From Athripsodes cinereus (taxonomy: Eukaryota; Arthropoda; Insecta; Trichoptera; Leptoceridae), in NCBI GenBank assembly GCA_947579605.1, contig OX388325.1, positions 11,837,572-11,901,571 on the forward strand: a DNA stretch of 64,000 bases, written 5' to 3'. Shown one piece after another: positions 13,393 through 25,502 of the stretch (position 1 is its first letter; the number at the start of each line of letters is the position of its first letter). The position numbers and the translations under genes were made by a program. A model generated the notes under the pieces. The model had not been told where the DNA came from. It saw nothing but the letters and a program-made list of their open reading frames with translations, and did no database searches.

Positions 13393-13625
13393 CATAACAT
13401 AACATGTATAGACAATTCATATAGACGGAGCTAGTCCTAAACTCAGATATGAATCTTGTATTATGGGTACTAACGTGACGAGACACATATATACAATGCA
13501 CTCAACACATATGTATTCATGTAACACTCAGACCCAGGACAATTTGAAAAAGGTCATTCTTCATTTTGCCCTGATCGGGAATCGAACCCGGGACCTCGTG
13601 ACTCAAAGGCAACAATTTTAGCCAT
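13393..13625 (-). mobile_element. tRNA-derived SINE (family A), copy 1
   Basis: On the minus strand the head carries a box B (GGTTCGATTCC, from GGAATCGAACC at about 13579). A body follows with TCCTGGGTCTGAG-type sequence, and the 3' end is an ATGTTATGTT tail. It is nearly the same as 18838-19081. Just before it (about 13340-13385) is a GTGGGTTAGGCAGA-type retroposon 3' end. Confidence 0.65.
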
Positions 13626-13708
13626 GTATATAGTCCGAACAATCAGGATCTCTGTATGTAAGGTGACCAACTATTTTTTGTTCAAAAAGAGTACACTTAG
13701 CAAGTATT

Positions 13709-14083
13709 TCATAGGTGAAAAAAAACGATAAAAACTTTATTTTCTTTTAAAAACATATTTTTCTTCGGAGTGGATTTTTTTGCTAAATGAGGATGTTCGT
13801 CTAATGATGTAGCCACATCCGAACAACTTTCATTTTGCATATTAAATTTGACTGTTAAGACGGCAGATAATGTTTTTATAGAAAGTTGCGACTTTTCACT
13901 GCTCCAATAATCATTCCCTAGATAAAATACCCTTTCAACAGCAGCATTAGTGCCTGGACAACATAAGGAAATTTCTATTAAAACTTTTAAATTTTCATGT
14001 GGGATATGTTCTACTCTAAAATGCCGAAAGATTTCTACCCATCTTTTGTCAAGCTCTATATTCTCATCGTTCCATTTCTTCAA
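13709..14083 (-). pseudogene. hAT transposase C-terminal (dimerisation) fragment
   Basis: The 124-aa frame contains PGTNAAVERVFYLGNDYWSS, which matches the hATC dimerisation motif (P-x-[ST]-[NS]-A-x-x-E-R-x-F). LSIKTLSAVLTVKFNM follows, as in insect hAT transposases. The catalytic part is missing upstream. The fragment is flanked by short repeats reading AAAAGAGTAC near 13687 and 14165. Confidence 0.7.
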
Positions 14084-14238
14084 TTTTTCTTCATTTAAGT
14101 ATAAATTTACTCTTCTTATATAAAATTATACAAATGAGTACTTTCAGAGGAACAGGATTTGAAAAGAGTACGGTTTGCGAAAAAAGAGTACAACACTCAG
14201 TAGGTAAATGAGTACCTACAGTTGGTCAGCTTACTGTA

Positions 14239-14240
<2 letters not shown>

Positions 14241-14333
<93 letters not shown>

Positions 14334-14500
14334 TATATCTGGGTTTTGTTATAAACCCAAATACAACCTTATACACCTTTCACAGTAAGCTAAAAGCTTG
14401 TGTCGTGAAAGGGGAGTTTGCCGGCACCTGGGATCGAACCACGGACCCCTTGTCCATGAGGCCGAGACTCTACCTCCAGGCTACCGACGAACTCAATGAC
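14241..14500 (-). mobile_element. tRNA-derived SINE (family B) with 86-nt poly(A) tail
   Basis: On the minus strand a tRNA-like head has box A around GTAGCCTGGAGG and box B GGTTCGATCCC (14430-14441 on the plus strand reads the inverse). A body of about 100 bp ends in TATAAC...AGATATATC. The tail is an uninterrupted A run, read as T 14241-14326. The long pure tail suggests recent insertion. Shorter copies lie at 23196 and 42884. Confidence 0.75.
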
Positions 14501-14982
14501 ATCTTAATCACCTATGTGATTAAGATGTCATTTAGACGAGGCTAACAGTTATTCCATGTTTGTCTATGTAGATGACTAATTAAGTTCTAAATACATATTT
14601 GATATAACTAATTACGCATAGGTATGCACTTAATAAAAAAATATCTATATATACCTCCTTGACTACTGATAAAAACGTATGTTATCTCTGTCTCCCCAAT
14701 GTTCTAACTGAGAAATGTTTGTGTAATGTCTATCACTCGCAAAAAGAATGATCAACTGTGTGTACCTTATTTGAGTCATTGCCAAAAAGGCGGCATTATT
14801 AGGCACCTCTATCGATGTTATTTTTACCATTAATCATTGTATGAGGTTATGTAAATTTGACACATGAAACGGTCATATAAGACTTAGAAAAAAAATGTCA
14901 CCTTATTTAGTAAATCCCCAGAATGGACTTGAACCCACAACCCATCTATTTCGCGAGGTGTGCTTTGTCCTATTAATTACTT
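14501..14982. other. No gene; short perfect hairpin at 14497-14532
   Basis: ATGACATCTTAATCAC and GTGATTAAGATGTCAT form a 16-bp inverted repeat around CTAT. The rest is AT-rich without recognised features. Confidence 0.5.
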
Positions 14983-15508
14983 GCAGTGTTACTCATGACA
15001 GGATCTATATACGATCAAAATCTTGTCTTGATCTTAATTTAATTGATGCGCGAAGTGACTACAGTATAATAAAAAATACATGCGTTCCAATCCTGTAGTA
15101 GTCGTTTTCAACATTAACACGAGTATTATGTGACATTACCCCATTTATATATCAGAAATAATTGGTGTAGGTACACATCAATATTGTTGTGGTTAGTGTT
15201 GTGGAATTCTCAAGAAATTATTTTTCGAGAAAATTACCGAGAAATTTCTCGAAGTGGAGAATTTTTGGAGAATTATGGTATTATTCAAGATTATTGAGGC
15301 AGATTTATTTTTTATTGATCATTTTTACAATGATCAATAAAAAATACCACTAGGAAAAATTATGGAGAGAAATTTCTCTTCTCTTCCATCAGAGGAGAAA
15401 TTTCTCCGAGATTTTTTTCTACTCATATCACTAGTTGTGATATTTATAAAATCAAGTTAAGATGGAGACAAGGTTAAAATCGTATCTAGATAGTGTTATT
15501 ATCCTGCA
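14983..15508. mobile_element. Foldback MITE (CAGCAGGG family), copy 2, split by a hAT MITE
   Basis: The left arm starts GCAGTGTTACTCATGACA and the right arm ends TGTTATTATCCTGCA. Between the arms sits the hAT-like MITE 15194-15433, so the foldback element is the older of the two. Confidence 0.6.
15194..15433. mobile_element. hAT-like MITE (TAGTGTTGTGGAATTC family), copy 1
   Basis: The ends are TAGTGTTGTGGAATTCTC and inverted TAGTGATATGAGTAG. The flanking repeats GTTGTGGT and GTTGTGAT match 7 of 8. The interior is rich in GAGAAATTTCTC palindromes, as in the copy at 32298. Confidence 0.7.
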
Positions 15509-17952
15509 GGAGATATACCGAAAGTTTTGATATTCCCTCTCAGAAACCACAATGACAGTTTCATATTATTGTGTAGAATTCAGGGATGCGTATGATATTT
15601 TCGTTGATGATTCTTTTCAAAACAACTGCCAATTTCCCCTGAATATTGAATCATTACTGAATATGACATCCGATACAATCCATTTGTCCCTTCTCAAATC
15701 GATAAAAGCAATTTTATTATTCTCTAATAACTATCTTCTCCCTGACAATTTAATAACATTTAGAGACTGTTTTTGGCACAAATCATCCTTGTAGGATGCT
15801 ATGCCATAAGTGAAAAAAATATTGTGTAGGTATTGTTCTAAGATACTTAATACGGGAACTGTCAAATAATATGTTTACTTTTTTCTATGCATCATAATTT
15901 TATTATGATAGTTTGATGTATAAAATAGTCCAACGATGGTTAATTGATTAATAACTAACTATAATGATATAAAGCTCAATGTATCGAGGTTACCGGCAGA
16001 AACCAAGAGGATGGCCAAAGCACTGATGGCGTGAAGTTGTGAGACTAGACATGCAGAAATGTGATGTTTCCCATGGCGAAACAAAAAAAAGGCAGACCCC
16101 ACCACCATGTGGGACTAATAATTGCCAAAGGAGAAGAAGAAGAACAAGATGGTTAATTGTAAAAGTAAAAATCGCAAATCCAATAGGTATTTTTATTGGT
16201 TAATAAGTACATACCTAGATTTGCAGCCGTATAGTTATAAATACAAATAACAATGTATCACTTAGTTTGTATACCTACATGTTATCACAAAACTAAATAA
16301 TAACTACCTAATTGTATTAATTTAATGATATTTTTTACTGTAATAATATCTTGTTTATGGTTTGGTTCGGTTTGCGGGTGGTGTGCTCATCAGTATAGAT
16401 ACCTACCTATATAATATTATGTTATTCAAATAAAATAAATAATACACTCCAATTAATGGTAATATTATAAGTGACAAGCCGTCAATGTTTTCCGGACTGC
16501 TGAACTTCAAAATGAAAATATTTTCAGTGGAGTTCTTAGTGAAAGAATGATCTCCCTTCTTTTCTGTAAGTTTTTCAGGGCAGCATTGGAGATTATCTGC
16601 ATGTAATAAACGTGTAAGTGGCTGTCTCCTTGCCATTCCTCCTTCTCTGTTGTGATAAGAAAGAATTATGTTTTTTTTTTTTTTTTTTTTTTTTTATTGC
16701 TAATCAAATTCTCAGTTTAGGTACTCATGCAGGATTGTCGTTTCTCCTGTAGAAATTTACTAAGATTATGTGAACGCATCGAAACTTCGATAGTTTTGAA
16801 TTGTTTTTATGTAGACATATGTAGTATTTTCTTTTGAGAATAACAATCCGGTGTAATTTTGTGGTTTTATTGAGCAAAAAATATTTATTTGTATTTTTTA
16901 TACGCGTTTGACATGTCACAAGTACTTAAATTTGTTGAAATAAATAAAACACTTGTTTTATTTATTTCGATATGGAATTCTACTACCTAAACACCGACAC
17001 AGTGAATAACTGAAATTTGTACTTTTGACTGATTTGTAGGTTAGGTTAGTTAGGTAGTCTGGTGTTCTTTTTATGCTATAGCACATTTATTGACAATCAT
17101 TTCATTATCAAATCATTTCCTGGGTGAAAAACTATTTAATTACGTGAATATAAGTATAAAATTCATATTTTTTTCTTTGAAAATATTCACCTCTCCTTAG
17201 GTAATATTTACCCCTCCTGTATTACAGAAACTACATAATTATCTTTCCTGAGTCTTTTGACGCACAATGTTATTTGTGATATACCGTACAACCTTTTTCA
17301 TTCATTGCCGCAAATGGGATGGTCAGCGAATTAACCGCATGTAATATATACCTACCTAATATAATGCAATAAGTATTGGCTGGAAGACCACCTTAAATCA
17401 TGATTTACTACATGCAGAAGAAGAAGATGCAATAAGTCTTTTTCTGCTCATACCACCTAACACCCAAAATTTTACTAAGACACTTCCTTCGATACTTACT
17501 GTGTCTTGTAATCTTGAGTCTTGCTTAATAAATACTGACAGCCAAAGAATTATTGGTAGGCATTAAACTAGTGGCATTGTATCGTGTTATCGTTACATTT
17601 AACATTTAGGCAATATTATAATATTATGTTTAGAATGGAATAATATTTATTCCACCGAGGTTATCATCCCAAATAACCTTACGAAGACAAGAAACTGGAC
17701 TGCGATCACGTCTGACTCTGTTTCTATACTGTACCAATAATAATATAACAGGATATTATAACTATGTGTATTTAGTTGTCAGTGGATAGACCCACGAAAA
17801 ATCACCCGAATTCGCAAACATCCTATCGGTTTCATAAGAACACCAGCCTGTATAAAACGTACAATGCGAATGCGGTGCAATTCAGAACGATAGCCTCTTG
17901 TACTTCTAATAATATGCCCATTGATGGGGAATGGCTGTAAGCCTGCGAACCT
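15509..17952. other. No gene; relic of the TA-flanked MITE at 15775-15815
   Basis: About 15775-15815 matches the interior of the GACCATTAAAGG MITE (AAATCATCCTTGTAGGATG) without its ends. A T-run lies at 16671-16695. Short open frames at 15552, 16403 and 16725 have no recognisable domain. Nothing else was recognised. Confidence 0.45.
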
Positions 17953-18175
17953 GCGGGATTACTCTTGACATAATCTAAATACGGTCTTAATCTTATCTTG
18001 ATCTTAATCCTACAATGCGCGAAGTGAATTTTGTCATAAATCCGTGCATTCCAATCACACGGTAGACATTGCGCGGTATTTTTGACTATAGTTCCTTCGC
18101 GAATCGTAAGATTAAGATCGAGACTAGATAAAGATTGTATTTAGATTGTGTTAAGAGTTACCCTGTTACTGTTTT
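17953..18175. mobile_element. Foldback MITE (CAGCAGGG family), copy 3
   Basis: The inverted arms run from GCGGGATTACTCTTGACA at the left to GTGTTAAGAGTTACCCTG at the right. The arms share AATCTAAATACGGTCTTAAT. Confidence 0.65.
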
Positions 18176-18689
18176 TACTTTTACTTTTGATTACTATTTT
18201 ACTGTTACTTTACTATAGTTATTGTTGATTCTAGGATATTAAACAAGGCGATGTCTGCTGCCATCGGAGTGGAAATATTTAGGACAGACATGATAAATAT
18301 GCCACTACTACTCCTTGATTCCCTGAATAATCCAGAATAGGTTTCACACGCTTTTCTGCAACTTTTAACTAGTGTCCTACTTTCAAAGAATGGAAACTAT
18401 TATACCAAAAACATTATCTCGAATTTGTTATATATAAAGAACGTTTTAACACGTGTGAATGAATAATCACTAGACTACAAAGAAAGTAATATACCTAATT
18501 TTCTGAAACAATAGATGCAAGAAAAAATGTTAGTTCCAAATAAGATTCTTGGGTGATGACAAAATGAAAATAATTTTTTTCAAATTATCCTGGGGCTGGC
18601 TAATAGTGGAACATCATGTTAATATCCATATACCTACAAGATTCCATATCTTAGTTTGTGATTAGCTCGATTAGTCAGAAGGACGAAAG

Positions 18690-19330
18690 TGGAATTAATG
18701 CAGTGGAGATGCGATCGTTGAGAAGAATGGTTGGTAAAACGCTGCGTGATAGATCGAAGAATGAGGATATTAGAAGAATGAGTGGATGCAAGAAGAGTGT
18801 TGTGGACAGAATGCGCGTGAATAAGCTACGGTGATTTAACATAACATAACATACATAGACAATTCACACAGATCGAGCTAGTCCCAAACTAATATGAATC
18901 TTGTATTATGGGTACTAACGCGACGATACACACATATACAATGCACTACATACATATACATGTAACACCCAGACCCAGGACAATTTGAAAAAGGTCATTC
19001 TTCACTTTGCCCTGGCCGGGAATCGAACCCGGGACCTCGTGACTCAAAGGCAAGAGCGTTACCTCCGCGCCACACCGGCCGACTTTTGGACATGTTGAAC
19101 GAATGAACGAGGTAAGAATGACAAAGGGGATATACTTGTCTGAAAGAAAGGGTGTAAGGAAGCGCGGGCGTCCGAGAACCACGTGGCTTGATCACGCGGA
19201 TCAAATTCTCAAGAACGGCCGTGAGTTGAGTAAGAGAAACCGACGTGCGTCCATGAGAAACTGTATGAATGTGGCGGAAGCGAAGGAAGTGTGTAAAGAT
19301 AGATCTATTCGGCGTTCCGTTCTCTTTGCC
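18690..19330 (+). pseudogene. 3' end of a non-LTR retrotransposon reverse transcriptase gene (RTE/jockey-like), split by a SINE
   Basis: The translation shows MRSLRRMVGKTLRDR at about 18712, followed by VDRMRVNKLR. After the SINE it resumes with GHVERMNEVR, RKRGRPRTTWLDHADQIL and RRASMRNCMNVAEAK. This GHVERM...RGRPR...W layout is the usual C-terminal signature of arthropod non-LTR polymerases. The RT core is absent. The 3' end overlaps the GCCTACCCCACTTGGGACAC tail found in several other fragments here. Confidence 0.7.
18838..19081 (-). mobile_element. tRNA-derived SINE (family A), copy 2
   Basis: On the minus strand the head carries box A (TGGCGCGGAGG, inverse at 19062-19072) and box B (GGTTCGATTCC, inverse at 19019-19029). 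The 3' end is an ATGTTATGTT tail. It is inserted in the non-LTR fragment 18690-19330 and interrupts the conserved RWFGHVERM stretch. Confidence 0.75.
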
Positions 19331-20224
19331 TACCCCACTTGGGACACCATATTCTACTGGAACCATCACAGCTTTCAGCCAATGCGATCCCAGAGAAAAA
19401 AACATTTTCACTATGTAGTGTTTCTACTTTACTTATAAATTAGACCTCCCCATTAGAGTAGGTATATCTCCCCAATACAGAATAAACTTGCCGTGCTATT
19501 TACAGTCTGTTCAGAGCTGAGATAATATCACGCAGTTGTAAGATGATGCAGGATTTGTTTTTATTCTGATGTAACATTCAACTCACTTTTCATTTGTATA
19601 TCATTTTCATCAGGGATGGTAAAACGCCATTAACGAGATTTTAACTTTTCCTCATTTTTTTCCAGTTTTCAACCTTAGATTCATTAGAACATGATCATTT
19701 CCTGTAAATCCTCGATCATATAGAACTGATAGACAAGATTTTTTGTTTATTATAAACACAATTATACAATCGATATATAATAAAAATATATATTTAATAC
19801 CTAAATTGATTTATCAAACTGGGTCAGGACTCTATCTACCTATCTATCCCCTCACGCCGTATCTCAAGTGGGGTAGGCAGAGAGAAAGGAACGCCAATTA
19901 GATCTATCCTTACATACTTCTTTCGCCTCCTCCACAGTCATACAATTTCTCATGATTTAGTATAATCCATTTTTCGGTGCCGTGTATGTATTTATCGGGT
20001 TTGTTCGTTCGTTTGTTTGTTATAGTTTTTTCTTTTTTAACTTCTTAAAAGAGACATAGAAGATGTATACCAAAGATATATAATAAGAGATACCTACCTT
20101 AGTTCGCTATGGCCTGCTCGTGAAAACATAAAATTTTGCTTAGAAGGACGGGAAAAATAATAAGAGTTCCCGACATGGGAGGGAGTCTTCAATAAGAGAC
20201 CATTAAGGCTATGAAAAAAGGTGA
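19331..20224. other. No gene; retroposon 3'-end fragment at about 19840-19960
   Basis: 19840-19960 reads CTCAAGTGGGGTAGGCAGAG and continues to CACAGTCATACAATTTCTC. On the minus strand this is the 3' end of the same non-LTR family as 18690-19330. The remainder is AT-rich. Confidence 0.5.
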
Positions 20225-20423
20225 GCTGCAGGGCTACTCTTAACACAATCTAAATACGATCTTAATCTAGTCTTGATCTTGATCATACGAAGCACGAAGG
20301 GACTATGGTTAAAAACACCGCTCTACCGCTGCCGCGCGATCGGTATATGCGTATTTTTGGCCAATAGTCACTTAGCACGTCGATTAAGATCGTGTTTAGA
20401 TTTTGTCAAGAGTGACCCTACTG
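20225..20423. mobile_element. Foldback MITE (CAGCAGGG family), copy 4
   Basis: The left end is GCTGCAGGGCTACTCTTAAC and the right end GTCAAGAGTGACCCTACTG, with inverted AATCTAAATACGATCTTAAT arms. Confidence 0.65.
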
Positions 20424-21205
20424 ATGACATTATCCTAGTAACGGGATAGAAATGGATGCATAGGATAAAAAAATGTGATAAATGAAAGAGGTTCAAATCC
20501 ATCAGCAACTGAAAGATCTCGGAGTAGTTATATAACTAGTCGTATTTGCAGACGTCCCTGCTCAAAAAAACACACGATTATTATAATAAGATATATTTTA
20601 TAATTTATTTTATTTTTGACAAACACAATAGGTATTAAATTCCATACCTACCTAATAAAATATTTGTACATGCTTAAAGTCATAAAATTATTTAGGTATG
20701 TCTTTGTGCTGATAAAACTGTAGAACTGGTTTAATCTGGTTTGAGTCGACAATATTGAAATGATATTATTATTGTAGTATGTATAGGTATGTCTGTACTC
20801 ACAATAATTTTATAATATTGCTTATTGTTAATCTATTTATAAAACATACTTACCTACCTATAACAAAACTTAATTCTTATAAAACACAAATCTAATTTTA
20901 TTATTTGAAACCGAAAGGGAATTAAGTGCATTAGGTCGATTTTGGCCCATGTAGTTTACTGTGTCGTTGTTAAGGTAGTAGAATTCCATAACGAAACTAA
21001 AAACAAATTATTATTATTATTGTACAATATTCAAGTGTCGTTTACGTGACAAAGCACCTCAAGGACACTGTACAATTCATCAATTCTAGGACATTACATC
21101 CACGTCATAATATCAATATAGATAAATAAATAGATAAATGAGAAATCTCGGATACATAAAGGTATTCACGTCAGAAGTTCTATATTATATTGAGTTAAAA
21201 ATATT
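20424..21205. other. No feature recognised (AT-rich)
   Basis: Only simple-sequence stretches (TATT, TACC-type runs) and no coding frames above noise. Confidence 0.4.
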
Positions 21206-21562
21206 TTATATACAAATTGTATGATTGTGTTTGTGTTTAATGTATTTTTGTGTGAATTTGCTTGTAATCAATGTACAGTAAAGAATAAATAAATAAATAA
21301 AAAAGTGTATCCACGTCAAGAATGTAAAACAGAATACAATATTTAAAAGTAGGTAATTAGTAAAATAAAAAGTTTTTAGGTCCCTTCTGAATGTCTTAAG
21401 ATCTGCAGCTTGCATAAGCTCAAGAGGTAATCCATTCCAGAGGTTGGGTCCCGCCACTGAAAAGGCTCTATCCCCGTAATTTGTTAAAATTTTCTCTGCG
21501 GAGCTATCAACTCCAAGGACACACTCTGAGCAGATCTCAAGGCACGCTGCATTTAAACACAC
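21206..21562 (-). pseudogene. CR1/L2-like non-LTR retrotransposon C-terminal fragment
   Basis: The frame contains YGDRAFSVAGPNLWNGLPLE, LMQAADLKTFRRDLKTF and YLF-like endings. This is the standard C-terminal motif (R-x-F-x-V-x-x-x-x-L-W-N-x-L-P) of CR1/L2-type polymerases. It is followed on the minus strand by an AT-rich 3'UTR and a TTTATTTATTTA tail. It is 5'-truncated. Confidence 0.75.
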
Positions 21563-21900
21563 TGTTTTTTGTGTTATTCTTTTTATAAAATGTTCTTGTA
21601 AACATTATATTTTGCGATGTCCACAAATATAATTTATTTATTTATTTATCTATTCACTCTTTACTGTAACTCTAATCGGAAGATGTGTTTTGTTGATTGA
21701 TAGCTGATATTTTATGTGATTTTGCAGTCTAGGTTTTCTTTTTAATGGTCAACACGTGGCTGAAATAAACTTGCGCAAGAGCCTCGTGTAAAAATAATTG
21801 TTAATTAAGAAAAGTCACAATATTATTCAATATTCCGTCGAAGAATAAGTATCTCATACTTTTCTGTTAGTTTTCCAGTATTCTATTGTAAAAGGCAGGA

Positions 21901-22044
21901 GCAGGATTACTCTCGACACAATCTAAACACGATTCTAATCTTGTCTTGATCTCAATCGCTACCGCGAGAATTGTATGCAAGTATTTTGACTAACTTAGCA
22001 CGTCGCGTCGTATGATCAAGATCGTATTTAGATTGTATCAAGTT
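21901..22044. mobile_element. Foldback MITE (CAGCAGGG family), copy 5, truncated
   Basis: The left arm begins GCAGGATTACTCTCGACACA. The right arm stops at GATTGTATCAAGTTT without the terminal ACCCTGCTG. Confidence 0.55.
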
Positions 22045-22440
22045 TACATACATAAAAAATTAACACAGATCGAGCTAGTCCCAAACTAAGATGAATCTTG
22101 TATTATGGGTACTAACACGATGATACACACATAGGTATACCTACAATCATAGACATACTATACTTGCAGCGTGGAACAAAATTTTTAACGAAATTTTTGT
22201 GTACCAACATCGATGGCCTTCAAGTATTAGCAATGTATTGAAGACCTTCAAGCATTAGCAAATAAAACTGGATGCAAAATTTGATTGACCGATTTTTTCT
22301 TTTAATTACCTATCTAGTATATCTTTGTATACAATGCACTAAACACATATACATGTATCACCCAGACCCAGGACAATTTGAATGTGAAAGGTCATTCTTC
22401 ACTTGGCCCTGGCCGTTGAGCCTGCAAATAACTTGGACAA
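22045..22440 (-). mobile_element. SINE family A copy 3, interrupted by another dispersed repeat
   Basis: The SINE body (GATCGAGCTAGTCCCAAACT, then CACCCAGACCCAGGACAATT and CACTTGGCCCTGGCCG) is split by about 22146-22325. That insert is a copy of the TTGCAGCG(T/C)GG...ATCGATG repeat also present at 31887-32065. The tRNA-like head is cut off at the right. Confidence 0.55.
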
Positions 22441-22447
22441 AGCACAT

Positions 22448-22748
22448 GGTTTATTATACTTCAGGTGAGCCAGCTTATATTCATCGCTAGAGCAGTGCCG
22501 TGTTGCGGACTTTTTCGTTTCACCTTTGAAAGAGGTCTTGATGTACATCGATATTCTTTTTTAAGCGCAAGAAACCAATCTGTCAATTTGTAAATGTTTT
22601 TTCTGTCAATGCGGGTGCATGTATTCATAAGATGCCTCTTTCGAAGGTGAGACGATTAAGTCCACAACACGGCGCTGCTTTAGCGATGAATAGAGTAAGC
22701 TGGCTCACCGGAAGTATAAATTGACAGATTGGTTTCTTGCGCTAAAAA
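22448..22748. mobile_element. Foldback element, about 300 bp
   Basis: The left arm has GGTGAGCCAGCTTATATTCA and TCGCTAGAGCAGTGCCGTGT; the inverse is at 22655-22725. A second inverted pair, GCGCAAGAAACCAATCTGTC at about 22567 and its inverse at about 22718-22741, is interleaved. No coding content. Confidence 0.6.
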
Positions 22749-24668
22749 AGGATGTTAATAAATATACTAATTTACCTCTATGGGATTTCGATATACTATA
22801 TACCTCTCTCTAATCTCCTTCAAAATCCTAATTGTAATCATTATCCTAGAATTGCTTTGTCTTAATAGTTTGGTAGGTAACTACCTAGTTATAATGTAGA
22901 TAAATATTTAATGTAATATAATTATATCTGTCTGCTTAGTATGAAAGGTCGCACGTCAATTCTTATCTCTAGACCAGTCGGAGACCTGATGATATCCAAC
23001 AAACAGTCTGCGTAGTAGAAACAATAAATCCTATACATGTAAATATTTTAGTACGTTTGTAGATATGTGTGTTGTACCATGTAAATGAATAAATAAATAA
23101 ATAAATATGTACCTACAGACATTGTTACTAGATAAGACAGTGCGAAAATAATACACTCTGTAGCTACATAGTCTCATATGTTAGGCGAGTCATCTGGATT
23201 TTGTTATAAACCCAAATACAACCTTATACACCTTCCACAGTAAGCTAAAAGGTGTGTCATGAAAGGGGAGTTTGCCGGCACCTGGTATCGAACCACGGAC
23301 TACTTGTTCACGAGGCTGAGACTCAATTTTGATAAAGTTTATTTATTAATTTATTCATTTTAAGCAGAAAACAGACAATAACTACATACCTATATAAAGT
23401 ACAGAAAAAAGGCAAATCTTTCAGAGATCAGCTATCATCCAACACCATGCGCCACAATAAATTTAAAAAAAACATAGTTACCTAACATTCCGGTCATCTT
23501 AACATGCCTACATATACACAGTCTCGATCGCTCACTCAATCATCACACTAGCACAAAACTCAAGTCATTAATAACAAATCAAGGGGAAGGGGGGGGGGGG
23601 GGGGTGATTACTATGTATCTGTTGATTCATCGTTGAAGTGAGGAACTAAGTTTTTTGAATACCTGTGTCTATTATAATAAACACTTGCAATATTGTAAAA
23701 AAGTTTTTGAACACAGATATTTCAGGCACAATGCTGGTATTTTGAACCCGCGTTCTGAGCCTAATCCTTTGATATCCTGTATATCTGGATAGGTGAATTT
23801 TTCCCGGCATTAGATTGTTAAGTTTTTGTGTGACCATGACTGATCAAATGGAGACTTATCTGGTTGTATAATGCTGAGAAGTGTGTATGGCAATTCTGAG
23901 AGAAAAAAATAATAATCTCGTTTGCACAAAATTAGTATACAAAGAAGAAGAAAAAAAACATGGTATCATAACAATAGAATAGGTACATAATTTTGTGCAA
24001 TGGGCGAGTTTATCGCTGAAGCGCAATATCTTCCAACTAACCCATAATCCTTTTTGTGATTTAATATCATGCTAACTGCCATAGAATAATAAATTAACTA
24101 AAGTAACTACCTACTTAACTGCTATTTGTTCTGTTTCTTTAATGGAAGGTATTGAACTGGTGTTTTTTTATAATTTTTTTGTTTATTGGAAAACAATCTT
24201 CTCTGGTTTTTGATTTTTGTTTGGCGGTTCCAAATTTGTATTTACACATAATATAACAGCAGCCAATCACAACTCAGTATTTCTGCGCATGTGTATTTTC
24301 ATCCCTTCGATTCTACCTTTAGACGCTAGTCGGTGGTCCGCTGTCATAGACATCGGTGCGACATCACAATAACATTATTATCCCGTGAGTTAATGTCGAC
24401 GGTTGTAATACGTCATATGTGCGGGATATATCATAATAATTTATTTTGTACGTGCGGGATATATTAAAATAATTTATTTTGATATATCCTATTTTGATAT
24501 ATCTATTCCATCGTCAAAATACAACTGGATTGTGACTCCTGTTATGTCAAATGTTTTATACGTACATCAGAAAGTTCAATAAAAATCTATAACGCAATAT
24601 ATTAAAAGAATAGATGCTCGACGTATTTACAAAATATTGAGTCATTACTGATATTATTGTGGGACATA
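22749..24668. other. No gene; SINE relic, G-tract repeat, retroposon tail, 5' flank of the next gene
   Basis: 23196-23330 is a truncated family-B SINE (box B present, box A lost). 23573-23670 carries a 16-nt G run (23589-23604) and is repeated at 27455-27553. 23965-24050 is a GGGCGAGTTTATCGC...TCTTCCAACTAACCCA retroposon tail. At 24415-24490 a GTGCGGGATATAT motif with AATTTATTTTG occurs twice, shortly before the zinc-finger gene. Confidence 0.5.
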
Positions 24669-25502
24669 ATGGAGGTAACCAGTGCTAGTGAACACAGCAT
24701 TGTCAACTGCCAACAGGATAAGTGCGTCTTGTGTGACATGCTAATATATGTAACTGAGGATGATGAAATCGAAACTTTTTTGGCGAAAATCGATGTGAAA
24801 CGTGAACCGGTGGAGAAAGAAAGATGTGACATTGGCTACGCAGTTCCGTATGGTGATATTGATATACATGAACCCGATATAAAAGTTGAATGTGAGAGAG
24901 CCGACAATGCGGCCAGTGCATCTTTTTTGCTTACGGAGTGTGCACCGTGTTCAAGTAATCACTCACTTAAGGAAACGAAGCGTAAAGCTGTTCCAAGTGT
25001 AAACAGCAAGGAGACGACAAGTGATTCAAAATTTAGAAGGAAGTCTCATAAAAGGATTCATAGTGGCGAAAAACCTTTCAAGTGTAATGTTTGTATGGAA
25101 CAGTTTGATCACTCAAGTAGTTTGCAGAGACATAAAAGGATTCACAGTGGAGAAAAACCTTTTGAGTGTAATATTTGTATGAAAAAGTTTAATCAGTCTA
25201 GTGCTTTGCAAAGACATAAAAGAATTCACAGTGGTGAAAAAACTTTTGAGTGTAATATTTGTATGAAAAAGTTTAATCGGTCTGCTCATTTGGAGACACA
25301 CAAAAGGATTCACAGTGGTGAAAAACCTTACAAGTGTAATATTTGTATGGAAAAGTTTAGTCAGTCTGCTCATTTGGGGACACATAAAAGGATTCACAGT
25401 GGTGAAAAACCTTTTGAGTGTCATATTTGTACGAAAAAATTTAATCAGTCTACTCATTTGGAGAGACATAAAAGGATTCACAGTGGTGAAAAACCTTTTT
25501 AG
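24669..25502 (+). CDS. Intact C2H2 zinc-finger protein, 5 fingers (277 aa)
   Basis: The start ATG (24669) corresponds to the conserved MEG/MEV start of the paralogs. Residues 1-118 are the family N-terminal region: C14, C19 and C22 kept, acidic 30-38, VKREP, and the PsiKxE motif IKVE at 71-74. Residues about 122-131 are the tail of a lost finger. Five complete C-x2-C-x12-H-x3-H fingers lie at 139-159, 167-187, 195-215, 223-243 and 251-271, joined by HSGEKP linkers. Helix residues (-1,2,3,6) read H-S-S-R, Q-S-A-R, R-A-H-T, Q-A-H-T, Q-T-H-R. The stop TAG falls inside a sixth finger, whose remains continue to about 25670. This is the cleanest member of the family in the window. It is a probable nuclear sequence-specific DNA-binding protein; its target is unknown. 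Confidence 0.8.
   Translation: MEVTSASEHSIVNCQQDKCVLCDMLIYVTEDDEIETFLAKIDVKREPVEKERCDIGYAVPYGDIDIHEPDIKVECERADNAASASFLLTECAPCSSNHSLKETKRKAVPSVNSKETTSDSKFRRKSHKRIHSGEKPFKCNVCMEQFDHSSSLQRHKRIHSGEKPFECNICMKKFNQSSALQRHKRIHSGEKTFECNICMKKFNRSAHLETHKRIHSGEKPYKCNICMEKFSQSAHLGTHKRIHSGEKPFECHICTKKFNQSTHLERHKRIHSGEKPF

Noticed and set aside
14222..14545. Plus-strand frame starting with a long poly-Phe run
   Set aside because: It is the T run of a reversed SINE poly(A) tail plus the SINE body.
18946..19182. True tRNA gene (boxes A and B present)
   Set aside because: The tRNA-like head has no plausible acceptor stem or anticodon arm and is followed by a SINE body and tail. Several dispersed copies exist.
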